Source: Candidatus Methanogaster sp. UBA203 (lineage in GTDB: Archaea; Halobacteriota; Methanosarcinia; Methanosarcinales; Methanogasteraceae). From it: 17,188 nucleotides of DNA. The notes below the pieces were generated by a model. That model saw only the letters and a program-made list of their open reading frames with translations. It was not told where the DNA came from and did no database searches. The DNA is taken from assembly GCA_002503595.1 (NCBI GenBank), contig DASC01000045.1, forward strand, positions 17,204 through 34,391. The letters are read 5' to 3'. Shown here piece after piece: positions 7,146 through 15,428 of the stretch. Numbering within the stretch: position 1 is the stretch's first letter; each line of letters opens with the position of its first letter. The position numbers and the translations under genes are program-made.

Positions 7146-7928
7146 TTATAGTATGTGAGGCAGCACTCCGAAGAGAAGAACATTGGTTGTGCCGTGTATC
7201 ACCGTTACAAATGGCAGACTTCCCGTTTTCTGGTATATATATCCTATGAGAAGCCCTGCAGCAGTTGCGAACATCAGTTCAGACACCGATCCATATCCGG
7301 AATGCATGATTCCGAATAAGATGCTTGCCACAAGAAGCCCTTCCCATGGTTCCATTAACTGTTGAAGTTTCGTCTGGAGTATCGACCTGAAGATCAGTTC
7401 CTCAACCAGCCCCACGAATACGAACATGATGATTACAAGCGTCAGCATGTTTGCGATTCCAAGCTCCGGTATCAGAGGTTCCGGATGGATGATCCGGTAC
7501 TCGACCCATGCCAGTATTGCACCAATAATTAGTGCGAGAGGGATGTAATAGCGTAGATGCCTCGTATTCATACCGATATCATCAAACGAAGCATTCTGGT
7601 ACCGGAAAATCAAGTAAATCGATATGAACATCGGGCTGTAGATCAGGGGATACCAGTACAGCGTCATCGTGAAGAAGAACGGCATCGAGACATTGATGAT
7701 CCTGAGTAGCAACAGCAGCAGTAGCGATTGGAGAATCTGCTTGTCCAGCACAGTCCGAGAGGTTTCCTCAGCCCTTATGAACATCGAGACGATAATCATC
7801 TGCAGATTGAGGATATGAACCGCCACGCCAAGAGTGACATTTCCTGAGAATAGGAGCAATTCTCCAAGAGCGATCATGATCATGGAGACGATCGCGATCC
7901 CGTGGTGCATCCCAGCAGTGTTTTTCAT
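7146..7928 (-). CDS. CPBP family intramembrane metalloprotease (CAAX protease-like)
   Basis: A 260-residue polytopic membrane protein with all CPBP/Abi motifs in place: EExxxR at 176-181 (EELIFR), FxxxH at 205-209 (FGIMH) and HxxxN at 245-249 (HGTTN). These residues form the glutamate/histidine active site of Rce1-type proteases. Hydrophobic helices cover most of the sequence. Archaeal members have mostly unknown substrates. Some CPBP proteins (archaeomyxosortases) are proposed to process C-terminal sorting signals. Its place beside the exosortase island makes a role in surface-protein handling conceivable, but this is inference. The ATG at 7928 shares four bases (ATGA) with the stop of a possible 37-codon upstream ORF. 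Confidence 0.92.
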   Translation of the reverse strand: MKNTAGMHHGIAIVSMIMIALGELLLFSGNVTLGVAVHILNLQMIIVSMFIRAEETSRTVLDKQILQSLLLLLLLRIINVSMPFFFTMTLYWYPLIYSPMFISIYLIFRYQNASFDDIGMNTRHLRYYIPLALIIGAILAWVEYRIIHPEPLIPELGIANMLTLVIIMFVFVGLVEELIFRSILQTKLQQLMEPWEGLLVASILFGIMHSGYGSVSELMFATAAGLLIGYIYQKTGSLPFVTVIHGTTNVLLFGVLPHIL

Positions 7929-8038
7929 GTTACAAGATGAGTGTTGACCGGAGTTACAATAAATCCAACCAATGCAAGAGGCACCCCAATTCCGTCGTGA
8001 TGAAGCATTAAAGAATCATAAACACCAATGAGACCCAT
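7925..8038 (-). CDS. Possible 37-residue ORF coupled to the CPBP gene
   Basis: Starting at ATG 8038, the frame encodes 37 residues with a hydrophobic stretch (IGVPLALVGFIVTPV). It stops at a TGA that overlaps the CPBP start as ATGA, the usual sign of translational coupling. It fills the space between the CPBP gene and the divergent cca gene. The same frame is open further upstream to 8245, but that part lies antisense within cca and is probably shadow. There is no ribosome site, and I recognise no family. It may be a leader peptide, a small membrane protein or chance. Confidence 0.3.
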   Translation of the reverse strand: MGLIGVYDSLMLHHDGIGVPLALVGFIVTPVNTHLVT

Positions 8039-8065
8039 AACAACGTACGGGAATGGCGCAAAATC

Positions 8066-9442
8066 ATGCAAAGTAAAATCCGGACAATCCGTGCTACAGT
8101 CCTTGACAGGATCAAACCGACTCCTGTAGAGCGCAATGAACTTGCGAAACTCGCAGGCAGGATCGCGGGATATGTCGAGGAAGAGGGAGTTCCCTGTGAA
8201 TTGGTCGGATCTGGGGCACGAAATACATGGGTTTCCGGAGAACACGATCTGGATCTCTTCATAATGTTCCCTACCACGTTAAATAGGGAGGAACTGGAGG
8301 ACGAGGGTCTGCGTATCGCAAAATCGGTCGCGGAGCGTGCAGACAGTTATGAAATACGGTATGCGGAGCATCCTTACGTTCATGCTCGATTTGATGGGTG
8401 TCGGGTCGATCTTGTGCCGTGTTATCGGTTATCCAGTGCAAGCGAACTTAAATCAGCGGTGGATAGGACTCCTTTTCACAATAAGTACATCTTATCTAAG
8501 ATTGGCGGATTGGAGGACGAGGTGCTGCTGCTCAAGCAATTTATGAAGTGTGCTAACGTTTACGGATCCGAACTTCGGGTATGCGGATTCTCAGGCTTCC
8601 TTTGTGAGTTATTAATCCTCCGCTACGGCTCGTTTCTCGAGGTGCTCGATGCTGCCTGCGACTGGAGGGACGGTCTGCTGATCGAGCCAGGAGGTGACAC
8701 ATCACAGCGTTCTCCGGATGCCGGGGTCGGCCACGGCGGGGTCTGGGAGCCGCTCTGCATGATCGATCCGACCGACCCGAACCGCAACGTCGCAGCCGCG
8801 CTCTCGCTCGACCAGTTCTATGTCTTTGTGGATGCGGCACGCGGGTTTCTGGCAGAGCCGTCGATCGAACGCTTCTTTGCAGAACCTGTCCCCCGCATCG
8901 ATAAACCGGAGATGGTGGCAGCAATGGAGGCGAGGGGGACTGATCTGCTTGCAATCGTCTTCGAGATCCCTGATATGGTCGAAGACATCGTATATCCGCA
9001 GTTGTACAAGATGCAAGAGTCGGTGCTTGCTCTGCTATCAGAGCACGAATTCACGGTGCTCGGGAGTGCCGCAAGCGTTCTGCCTGCGAGCAAGACCACA
9101 GATACCGTGGTGCTGTTAATCGAACTTATGTCCGGGAAGCTCCCGCATCTCCGGAAACATGCAGGTCCGCCCGCGTATATGCGGAAACACGCAGAACGGT
9201 TCAAGATGAAGCTTGCGGACGAAGATACGTTTTCTAATGTGTACATCGAGGACGGGCGGTATGTTGTCGATAGTTACCGGACGTATCGATCAGCAAAAGA
9301 CCTGCTTGAGTCTGAACTTCATTCCCGCGCGCTTGGGAAACAGTTGCGCAATGAAGCCCGCGAGGGGTATGCTGTGCTTGAGGGGCGGGAGATCGCTGAC
9401 GCGGTCGATCTTGTGTTTTTGAGCAGGTATTTCAAGAAATGA
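8066..9442 (+). CDS. cca: CCA-adding enzyme (tRNA nucleotidyltransferase, archaeal class I)
   Basis: This enzyme adds or repairs the 3'-CCA end of tRNAs with CTP and ATP, without a nucleic-acid template. The 458-residue length is normal for archaeal class I enzymes. The nucleotidyltransferase motif GSGARNTWVSGEHDLDLF gives the metal-binding Asp61 and Asp63. The third carboxylate is Asp115 in GCRVDLVPCY, followed by the conserved DRTPFHNKY. The C-terminal half has the expected RNA-binding region (GPPAYMRKHAERF near 368-380). ATG 8066 lies only 27 bases from the divergent ORF start, and no ribosome site is seen, so it may be leaderless. This is the only clear housekeeping gene in the window. 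Confidence 0.96.
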   Translation: MQSKIRTIRATVLDRIKPTPVERNELAKLAGRIAGYVEEEGVPCELVGSGARNTWVSGEHDLDLFIMFPTTLNREELEDEGLRIAKSVAERADSYEIRYAEHPYVHARFDGCRVDLVPCYRLSSASELKSAVDRTPFHNKYILSKIGGLEDEVLLLKQFMKCANVYGSELRVCGFSGFLCELLILRYGSFLEVLDAACDWRDGLLIEPGGDTSQRSPDAGVGHGGVWEPLCMIDPTDPNRNVAAALSLDQFYVFVDAARGFLAEPSIERFFAEPVPRIDKPEMVAAMEARGTDLLAIVFEIPDMVEDIVYPQLYKMQESVLALLSEHEFTVLGSAASVLPASKTTDTVVLLIELMSGKLPHLRKHAGPPAYMRKHAERFKMKLADEDTFSNVYIEDGRYVVDSYRTYRSAKDLLESELHSRALGKQLRNEAREGYAVLEGREIADAVDLVFLSRYFKK

Positions 9443-9445
9443 AAT

Positions 9446-9463
9446 GGGGTGAACCTGCACCCC
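9446..9463. terminator. GC hairpin between convergent genes
   Basis: GGGGTG-AACCTG-CACCCC forms a perfect 6-bp stem immediately after the cca stop and before the stop of the convergent surface-protein gene. It may end transcription from both sides, although only short T-rich stretches follow. Confidence 0.45.
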
Positions 9464-9471
9464 TCTATTCC

Positions 9472-10518
9472 TCATCGCTTAAGCGCCCACCATCCCCCTA
9501 ATACCAGAAGCACTATCGCAGCCGCCACGATCCACAGCTTATTCGCCAGGAGCTTCTCTGAAAACGGCACCTTCGGCGCTACAGAAACCCCGATCTGCAC
9601 CGGGTCCGAGATCTGAATATCACCATCCTCGTCCTTGAACCGGATCCCTGTGCTCAGGTCATACACCTTTGGAACCGCGCTCCGGTCGGTGCTGACGCGG
9701 AAGTGCGCGGTCACAGACTCGCCAGGCACAATCGTGCCGAGGCGCTCCTGATTCGTAACCGCAGTAAATGGCAGCATGTCGCTTACGCGAGCGATCGCAT
9801 CTGTTGCGATCTCTTCACCGGTATTCTGGTATGTGACGTTTAGAAATCCGGTCCCTCCGACCTGCATACCGGATACAACGCCGGTGACCTCGAAATCAGA
9901 CTCTTTCTCGACTATGATCACTATAGTATGGTTCTGCGTCCCGGTCGTATTCCAGTAATTGATATCCGGCTTATCAGGGGTGCCGCTCACCTGCACATTC
10001 CGGATGTGGTCGTAACAGGTCTTTATATGCAGGGGATATGTGCCGGCGGGTGCATCATCATCGATATGGATCGGAAACCGTGCCGTTCCGGTTTTGCCAG
10101 CTCCGATGGACTCGATCTCCTGTACATCTACCATAACCTCGACCGGCGCACCGTCTGCAGAGAGCACGACGTCAACATGGTCTGCGCACGATTTTTCGAT
10201 CTCCGTCGCAAGTTCGGTTGCAGCAAGTAGAATTTCGTCGTCGTAGTTCTCCTCACTGGAATCGAGATATTTATCACCCTTGATTCGGTAGATCGCCCCG
10301 TAATTCTGGAGCGTTATTTCGAGTACCGCATCCTCGCCGCGATAAAACTCGCAATCCCCGACAAGCGTCGCAAGCAGGTATGGCTCGCCTGTGACATCAT
10401 AGTAATTTGTGGATCGTGTGTAGCTCTCAGGGATATACTCGCTCCCGACCGCAACCGGAACCGCGAGCAATAGAGCGGTTGCGACGATGGCAATTATGGC
10501 AACAATCTTCGTTCGCAC
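9472..10518 (-). CDS. COG1361-type membrane-anchored surface protein (paralog 2)
   Basis: The 348-residue product has a Sec signal peptide (residues 1-25, KIVAIIAIVATALLLAVPVA) and a large extracytoplasmic part. It ends in one helix near the C-terminus (LWIVAAAIVLLVLGGWWALKR). The fold region NVTYQNTGEEIATDAIARVS is typical of COG1361/NEW3-like immunoglobulin-type domains in archaeal envelope proteins. It is clearly a paralog of the gene just upstream. Shared features include YDV-x-G-(E/Q)-P at the mature N-terminus, NTGEEIAT, P-GESVT and the final domain ending in VAP. Start GTG 10518 is supported by a perfect AGGTGATC ribosome site four bases before it. It is the last gene of the TrmB-RND operon. 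It carries no PGF- or PEP-type sorting tail, so it is anchored by its own helix. Confidence 0.9.
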   Translation of the reverse strand: MRTKIVAIIAIVATALLLAVPVAVGSEYIPESYTRSTNYYDVTGEPYLLATLVGDCEFYRGEDAVLEITLQNYGAIYRIKGDKYLDSSEENYDDEILLAATELATEIEKSCADHVDVVLSADGAPVEVMVDVQEIESIGAGKTGTARFPIHIDDDAPAGTYPLHIKTCYDHIRNVQVSGTPDKPDINYWNTTGTQNHTIVIIVEKESDFEVTGVVSGMQVGGTGFLNVTYQNTGEEIATDAIARVSDMLPFTAVTNQERLGTIVPGESVTAHFRVSTDRSAVPKVYDLSTGIRFKDEDGDIQISDPVQIGVSVAPKVPFSEKLLANKLWIVAAAIVLLVLGGWWALKR

Positions 10519-10522
10519 CAGA

Positions 10523-10530
10523 GATCACCT
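10523..10530 (-). promoter_or_regulatory. Ribosome binding site for surface protein 2
   Basis: AGGTGATC on the minus strand, full complement to the 16S 3' end, four bases before GTG 10518. It settles the GTG start and shows efficient internal initiation for the last gene of the operon. Confidence 0.7.
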
Positions 10531-10532
10531 GC

Positions 10533-11738
10533 TCAATCGTCCGGTTCATCCGTTCTTGGGACGTTCCTGTTCCCGGCAAAGTTCGTGAGATAGTACCGCA
10601 CCCCGGTTGCCACGAGCACGAGAAGTACGAGCAACACAGCCGGAAGAATGTATGGCTTTACCTTCTCGGATGTCGGCATCAGGGGTGCAATCGTAACCGC
10701 TGCGGTCATGGACTCTGATATTTCTGACTCGCCGGTCGAATCCGTAAACCTGATCTCGGTATCGATTCCATACGGCTTTATTGCGGCGTTGGAATCCGTA
10801 TCGAGTACGAATGTACCGGTCACGCTCTCGCCCGGGGCAAGCGTTCCAAGATATGCCTGATCATCGGTGCTGCTGAACGGATCGGTCACGCTGATCCGTG
10901 CTACCGCCTCGGTTGCGATCTCCTCACCGGTATTTAAGTAGGTTATGGAAAGCACCCTGTCATCCTCGCCCGCACGGAGATCGGAGGATACGTTGACAAT
11001 TTCAAAGTCAGCCAGTTTCTTAACGGTTATGTAAAGCACCTGTGTCTGGTCGAGTGTGTCGTACCAGAGGTTCACTTCCGGCATCTGTCCGGAGACGTTG
11101 CCGTCTACATACACGCTATTCTGATCTACCTGCGCGTTCTTCTGGTACATGTAGCTTGTGGCAAGTATCAGCGGGTAGGTACCGGCAGGAGCGTTCTCAT
11201 CGATCTCGATGTTGAATCTAACAGTCTTGCGTGCTCCCTCATCCCCGTTGATCGATCCTGCCTGCTGCGGTCCCGATTTTACCTCGATCGGGCTATCCTC
11301 TGGCGCTGCGAGCATTGCAGTGATCCCGATCGCATTCACCTGCTGGAGTTCGTATCCGAGTTCCATCCTGGCAAGATCGATCTCTTCGTCATCATCGGGC
11401 ATGCGGTCGGATTCGAATCCGAGAACAACTCCACGGTTGATCAGATCGATTGTAAGTGTGACCTCGTCGCCGCGATCGAACTTTTCGTCTCCGACGATCG
11501 ACGCTACCAGGTTTGGCTGTCCATAGACGTCATAGAAGTTCTCCGAGAACGTGAAGCCCGGCGAGAGGTCATCTGGCAAGCCGGCGGCGGTTGTTGTGTG
11601 TATTGATGCTGCAGGCGATACGTTAGTGGTGTTGGGATCCCGGCTAACCCGCAGCTCGTCGGCAGGTATCGCTGCTGCGAGTGATGTGAGTGTCACTATT
11701 ATTAGTAGTGCGAATAGCGTCGTTTTAGTTATGTTCAT
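10533..11738 (-). CDS. COG1361-type membrane-anchored surface protein (paralog 1)
   Basis: The product has about 401 residues: signal peptide (MNITKTTLFALLIIVTLTSLAAA), extracytoplasmic Ig-like region, then a C-terminal helix (YILPAVLLVLLVLVATGVRYY) and an acidic cytoplasmic tail (VPRTDEPDD). The segment SITYLNTGEEIATEAVARIS marks the COG1361/NEW3-like domain shared with the next gene. I prefer the ATG at 11738, which gives a normal signal peptide and has AAGGA just upstream. A start at 11765 adds nine residues and overlaps the exporter's stop as ATGA, so it is also possible. Placed between an RND exporter and its own paralog, it may form an outer part of that export complex. The next gene follows 14 bases after its TGA. 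Confidence 0.9.
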   Translation of the reverse strand: MNITKTTLFALLIIVTLTSLAAAIPADELRVSRDPNTTNVSPAASIHTTTAAGLPDDLSPGFTFSENFYDVYGQPNLVASIVGDEKFDRGDEVTLTIDLINRGVVLGFESDRMPDDDEEIDLARMELGYELQQVNAIGITAMLAAPEDSPIEVKSGPQQAGSINGDEGARKTVRFNIEIDENAPAGTYPLILATSYMYQKNAQVDQNSVYVDGNVSGQMPEVNLWYDTLDQTQVLYITVKKLADFEIVNVSSDLRAGEDDRVLSITYLNTGEEIATEAVARISVTDPFSSTDDQAYLGTLAPGESVTGTFVLDTDSNAAIKPYGIDTEIRFTDSTGESEISESMTAAVTIAPLMPTSEKVKPYILPAVLLVLLVLVATGVRYYLTNFAGNRNVPRTDEPDD

Positions 11739-11761
11739 ATCATATCCTTCTTTGTTTCGTT

Positions 11762-14137
11762 TCATCCCGTAATTCCTTTTCCTGTTCGGTTTGGCTGTTT
11801 CGTCCGATCAGGTTCCTGTATCTTCGCAACCTTTCGCGCCCTTCCCTTCTCCCGCATCCTATCCAGCCACACGATAAGCACGGGAAACACGAAGAAACTT
11901 GCCAGGAGCGCGAGCAGCACATCGATAACGGTTACGATTCCGAAGTTCCGGTTCATCGAGAACGGCGACGCAATCAGCGCTGAGAACCCTGCAAGAGTCG
12001 TGCACCCGGATGCCAGGATCGCGACTCCGATCTTGCCAGTGGACTCCCTGATTGCATCGATCGGGACAAGTCCGTTCTCCCGCTCCTCGAAGTACCGCTC
12101 CATCATCATCACAGCGTACTCAGATCCGATGCCGAGAATCAGTGCGCCGAGCGTTGCGGTCATCGGCGTGTAGTCCATGCCAAGCGCGTACATCACGCCT
12201 CCGGACCAGCCGATGACAAGGGTCATCGTGAGCACGGGCACTATCGCTTTCAGCCAGTCGCGGTAGAGCAGGAAGAGACCGCCAAGAATCAGAACGAGCC
12301 CCACAACCGTCATCAACCGTCTGCCCGTCGTGAGTGCAGCAATCACCGTCGTCATCGTAACCGAATTTCCTGTGATTGTGACGGTAACACCAGGCGGTGG
12401 CGGCATCCACCGGATATCATCCTCCACAAGTCCGATCAGCCGATCGATTCTGGGAAGCCCGAGCCCTGATATCGCATCCCCGATGTTGAGATTGAGAAGC
12501 GTGGTACCGCGTCCATAGATATAACGATCTCTCGTGCTATCGGGAATCGTTTGCATAATAGCGTCCATTCCCGCCCTATCCTCCGGAAGCTCTCCATGAT
12601 TCGCTGCCTTTATCGGACCCGCTATGCTTTCTCCACTGGAAATATAGGGGTGCAGTTCAACCTCGCGTGCTGCGAACCGGTCCATCCACTCGATCACAGC
12701 AGGATCGGTCACGTCATCTGCCTTGACGATCACGTTTAACTGGTCAGTGCCGCCAAGTACACTGACCATGTGGTGCATATCAACAAGCGAAGGCATGTCA
12801 GAGGGCACGAACTTCTTTACATCGGTCTGGATGCCAACACAGGTGTCAGCATACAGTCCTCCGAGACAGAGCAATCCCGCGACACCGAGAACCAGCACAG
12901 GATTCTTTGCAGCCCAGACCGCAAGACTGCCGAAAAACCGTTCGGCGGCACTGTCGGTCCCATAATTCTTGGCCCGGCTATTCCGCTGTTTGTGGTTCTT
13001 CCCGCCGTTTCTGTGATGTAGCGCGTAGATCGCCGTAATTCCAATGAATAGAGCAGAAAAGAAGCAGCAGATGATGCCGACCAGACACAGAAGTCCGAAA
13101 TCCTGAATCATCGGCACCGTTGATGTAAACAAACTCACGAAACCAAGCCCGGTGATGATCAGCGCGATCACAACAGCGGGTGCGGTATGCCGTACCGTCT
13201 CTGATACCGCTCTCTTCGCATCCTCGCTTCTTGCGAACTCCTCTTCGATTCTGTTGTGGAACTGGATCGCATAGTCGATTCCAAGCCCTATCAGGATCGG
13301 AAAAGCAGACATCGAGACCATCGAGAGCGGTATCCCGAGAAATCCCATCGCACCGAACGTCCAGATAATCCCGACAAGAACGGTTGGAAGCGGGAGGAGT
13401 TGCCACCGCGCATGTCTGAACGCGATAAAGAGCACAACCACCATTAGAAGCGATGCAATCAGAAGGAGCGGACCCATGCTCGAGGTCATCTCGTGCTGCA
13501 TAGCGATACCGAATGCAGGATCGCCTGTGACGATGACATTATACCCTGCCGGGAACGCTGCCCATTCCACCATATCCTCAACAACGGCAAGCACATCCTC
13601 CATCTCAGCATCGGTTGCTCGTGCAGGCATGGTTACGAATACAGCGGTATGCCGCGCGTCAGGCAGCACCATCCCGCGCTGCTTTTCAGGCAGCGTATCG
13701 ATGAGTGCCCGGATCGCGCTCCCGTCACCCGGGATTCGGCTGCGCCCTGATACGCCGAGGTTTGCCTGTTTCACCATGCTTGCGATATCTATAACCTCGA
13801 CAACATCCTTTGTTCCGGAAACACCGGTATTTAGACGGTCGATTGCGCATAATACCTCCGGCGTAGTCACATCTCCGCCTTCGACCATGATCACGATCGC
13901 TGCTGTACCAAAATACTGCCGGTACAGGAGATCAAAATCCTGATAAAGGCGGGACTCCTTCGCGACAAACATGTCGGTACCGGTGCCCATCTCGATCTGT
14001 TGAGCACCGGTAAATGACAAGAGGATGAGAATAAACGCAATTGCGAGTATCGGAATCGTGTTCTTCTCGATAAATACCCCGAGTCTCTCAAATATGTCCT
14101 TGATCGAGATGTAAGCCGCCCCCTATTTCTCCTTCAT
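11762..14137 (-). CDS. RND/MMPL (HAE3-type) exporter with in-frame TAG at codon 5
   Basis: A large membrane transporter of the archaeal hydrophobe/amphiphile efflux-3 type in the RND superfamily. It has two similar halves, each with an extracytoplasmic loop and a bundle of helices. The helix motifs LGIDYAIQFHNRIEEEF (about 246-262 from TTG 14020) and, in the second half, LGIGSEYAVMMMERYFEER are diagnostic. The first membrane helix (TIPILAIAFILILLSF) lies partly upstream of TTG 14020, so that codon cannot be the true start. The frame is open back to an ATG at 14137, which overlaps the regulator's TGA as ATGA. However, codon 5 (14125-14123) is TAG. Possible explanations are readthrough or pyrrolysine, start at a rare codon such as ATA 14095 (where related proteins have Met before FE-(R/K)-LG), a recent nonsense mutation, or a sequence error. 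It ends in TGA overlapping the next frame's possible ATG. Confidence 0.9.
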
Positions 14138-14916
14138 ATTGCCACCGATGCATCCCATTCAGTCTCGACGAAGTGTTTGAATATCGATGCAGCCCCGACC
14201 CCCTCCGTATAGATTGCCATGAGATCACATATACCGGTATTCACGTTCTCGCTCACGATCGTGATCAGTGTTTCGTTTCCATCAGTTATCAGTAAGCCGC
14301 CACTTGCCATCGATTTATCGGCAGGAAATGCTCTGATCTGTGCCCCTGGTATCTCCTTTGCAATCTCTTCGAGTCCTTCGTTTAGCGAGCCAGTTACCCG
14401 AACTGAGATGCCCTGTTCGGTTTTATTAATTATCGCATCCTTCATGTTCTTAAAAATCGGGTATGTCTTTGCAACCTCGTGAAACGATGGATAAGATGCA
14501 GCAAAGATGATATCCTTCTGTGCACTCCTGATCATCTCGATGATTTTGTCGCTTACGTTTTTAACTCCGCTTATCGTCCATACCGCCTCTTCTCGCGCCT
14601 CTATCTTCCGTGTTTGATAGATCTCTTCGAGCAAGCGAAGCGCGTCTTCGCTCTCGGCTATAAAATTATCTTTGAGTTTTTCAAGAGCAGTCTCCGGAGG
14701 ATTCGCCCTGTAGCGCATCGGTTTTGCGGACTGGATTTCGATCGTCCCCCGCTCTTCGAGCCTGGTCAGCGCACCATAGACCGCAGAACGCGGAATTCCT
14801 GACACCAGATGAATGTCAGATGCACTCCCGGTTTTGATCTTCACAAGTGCCACGTACGTCTTCGCCTCGTACTCGGTGAGCCCGAGGTCGCGGAGGGATT
14901 CGACAGCGCTCTTCAT
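14134..14916 (-). CDS. TrmB-family transcriptional regulator
   Basis: The 260-residue product has an N-terminal winged helix-turn-helix of the TrmB type (LGLTEYEAKTYVALVK, then GSASDIHLVSGIPRSAVYGA and the wing LEERGTIEI, about residues 11-62). A coiled linker follows (about 70-105), then a C-terminal effector domain resembling the PLD-like fold of TrmB relatives (SAQKDIIFAASYPSF near 131, DGNETLITIV near 217). The effector is unknown. It is the first gene of a four-gene operon with an RND exporter and two surface proteins, so it probably senses an exported compound or envelope stress. The TATA box ends 25 bases before its ATG, and a perfect inverted repeat fills the space between, which suggests autorepression. 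Confidence 0.92.
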   Translation of the reverse strand: MKSAVESLRDLGLTEYEAKTYVALVKIKTGSASDIHLVSGIPRSAVYGALTRLEERGTIEIQSAKPMRYRANPPETALEKLKDNFIAESEDALRLLEEIYQTRKIEAREEAVWTISGVKNVSDKIIEMIRSAQKDIIFAASYPSFHEVAKTYPIFKNMKDAIINKTEQGISVRVTGSLNEGLEEIAKEIPGAQIRAFPADKSMASGGLLITDGNETLITIVSENVNTGICDLMAIYTEGVGAASIFKHFVETEWDASVAI

Positions 14917-14919
14917 AGT

Positions 14920-14940
14920 AGCAGTATCTACTGTACTGCT
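14920..14940. promoter_or_regulatory. Operator candidate, perfect 7-7-7 inverted repeat
   Basis: AGCAGTA-TCTACTG-TACTGCT has perfect 7-bp arms around a 7-base centre. It lies exactly between the TATA box (14941-14948) and the TrmB-type gene's ATG (14916), covering the expected transcription start. A smaller inverted repeat AGTAG-cagtat-CTACT (14917-14932) overlaps it. A protein bound here would block polymerase loading. The neighbouring TrmB-type protein is the natural candidate. Confidence 0.6.
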
Positions 14941-14948
14941 TTAAATAT
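14941..14948 (-). promoter_or_regulatory. TATA box of the TrmB-RND-surface protein operon
   Basis: On the minus strand ATATTTAA, preceded by an A-rich recognition-like stretch (CAAAAC). The centre is 29 bases from the ATG at 14916, so the transcript is predicted to be leaderless or nearly so. Confidence 0.65.
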
Positions 14949-14994
14949 GTTTTGATGGGATTGACTTATGTGTTGTTTTTATAATACTGACAAT

Positions 14995-15417
14995 TTACAC
15001 AAGATACTCCCAGACATCAATGCCAGAGTATGTCAGCCATGCAAGTATGGTACACTTGAGCAAAAGCCCGATGAAGAGCGGAAGTATCCCCCTATAGAGC
15101 GATATACCGATGAGGGCAACACCAATTCCTGTACAGTATCCGCCAAGTATCGGCGTTACCAGAATGATCCCGGCGCTTCCATATTTTGCTGTGTATCTCC
15201 CGGTCTTTTCGTGTGCTCTCTCTAAGTACCGTGAAATTCTTTTAAAGCCCTTGATCGCATCGATCATGCCGTAAAAGAGGAATACTGGCAGTAGGTTCCC
15301 TATGGATGAGACAAGAATCACGGTCACGGGATTGATACCGGCGACAATCCCTGCAGGAACGCTTACCCATGCCTCCATGGGAGTTATGCTTATCAGAAAT
15401 ACATCAATGATATCCAT
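14995..15417 (-). CDS. COG2426 small membrane protein (putative small multidrug export family)
   Basis: The 140-residue hydrophobic protein has about four helices and matches the COG2426/Sm_multidrug_ex family. Typical features are the N-terminal ITPMEAWVSVPAGIVAGI and, later, ILVTPILGGYCTGIGVALIGI. The export role is only a family label; the real function is unknown. The start ATG 15417 lies six bases after the tes stop and is served by GGTGAT (15428-15423), which contains that stop codon, so the two genes are translationally coupled. Its link to Tes may mean a role in lipid or membrane handling, but this is inference. Confidence 0.88.
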   Translation of the reverse strand: MDIIDVFLISITPMEAWVSVPAGIVAGINPVTVILVSSIGNLLPVFLFYGMIDAIKGFKRISRYLERAHEKTGRYTAKYGSAGIILVTPILGGYCTGIGVALIGISLYRGILPLFIGLLLKCTILAWLTYSGIDVWEYLV

Positions 15418-15422
15418 ATCAA

Positions 15423-15428
15423 ATCACC
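15423..15428 (-). promoter_or_regulatory. Ribosome binding site embedded in the tes stop
   Basis: GGTGAT on the minus strand contains the TGA stop of the tes gene and lies five bases before ATG 15417. Termination of Tes would place ribosomes directly at the next start. Confidence 0.55.

Noticed and set aside
8039..8245. Extension of the 37-codon ORF upstream into cca
   Set aside because: That part is antisense to the conserved nucleotidyltransferase domain of cca, so only the segment from ATG 8038 is kept as a candidate.
8553..8954. 133-codon open frame on the minus strand
   Set aside because: Antisense to cca; Arg/Pro-rich low-complexity product typical of a shadow frame.
13476..13943. 155-codon open frame on the plus strand
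   Set aside because: Antisense to the RND exporter; Ser/Thr-rich, with no signal or motif.
14123..14125. Whole-genome reassignment of TAG to an amino acid
   Set aside because: TAG ends the Cys-rich protein right after a complete sorting tail and before a strong terminator, ends the EpsI gene as a TAG-TAG pair, and ends DUF58. It therefore works as a stop in this genome, and only local readthrough remains possible.
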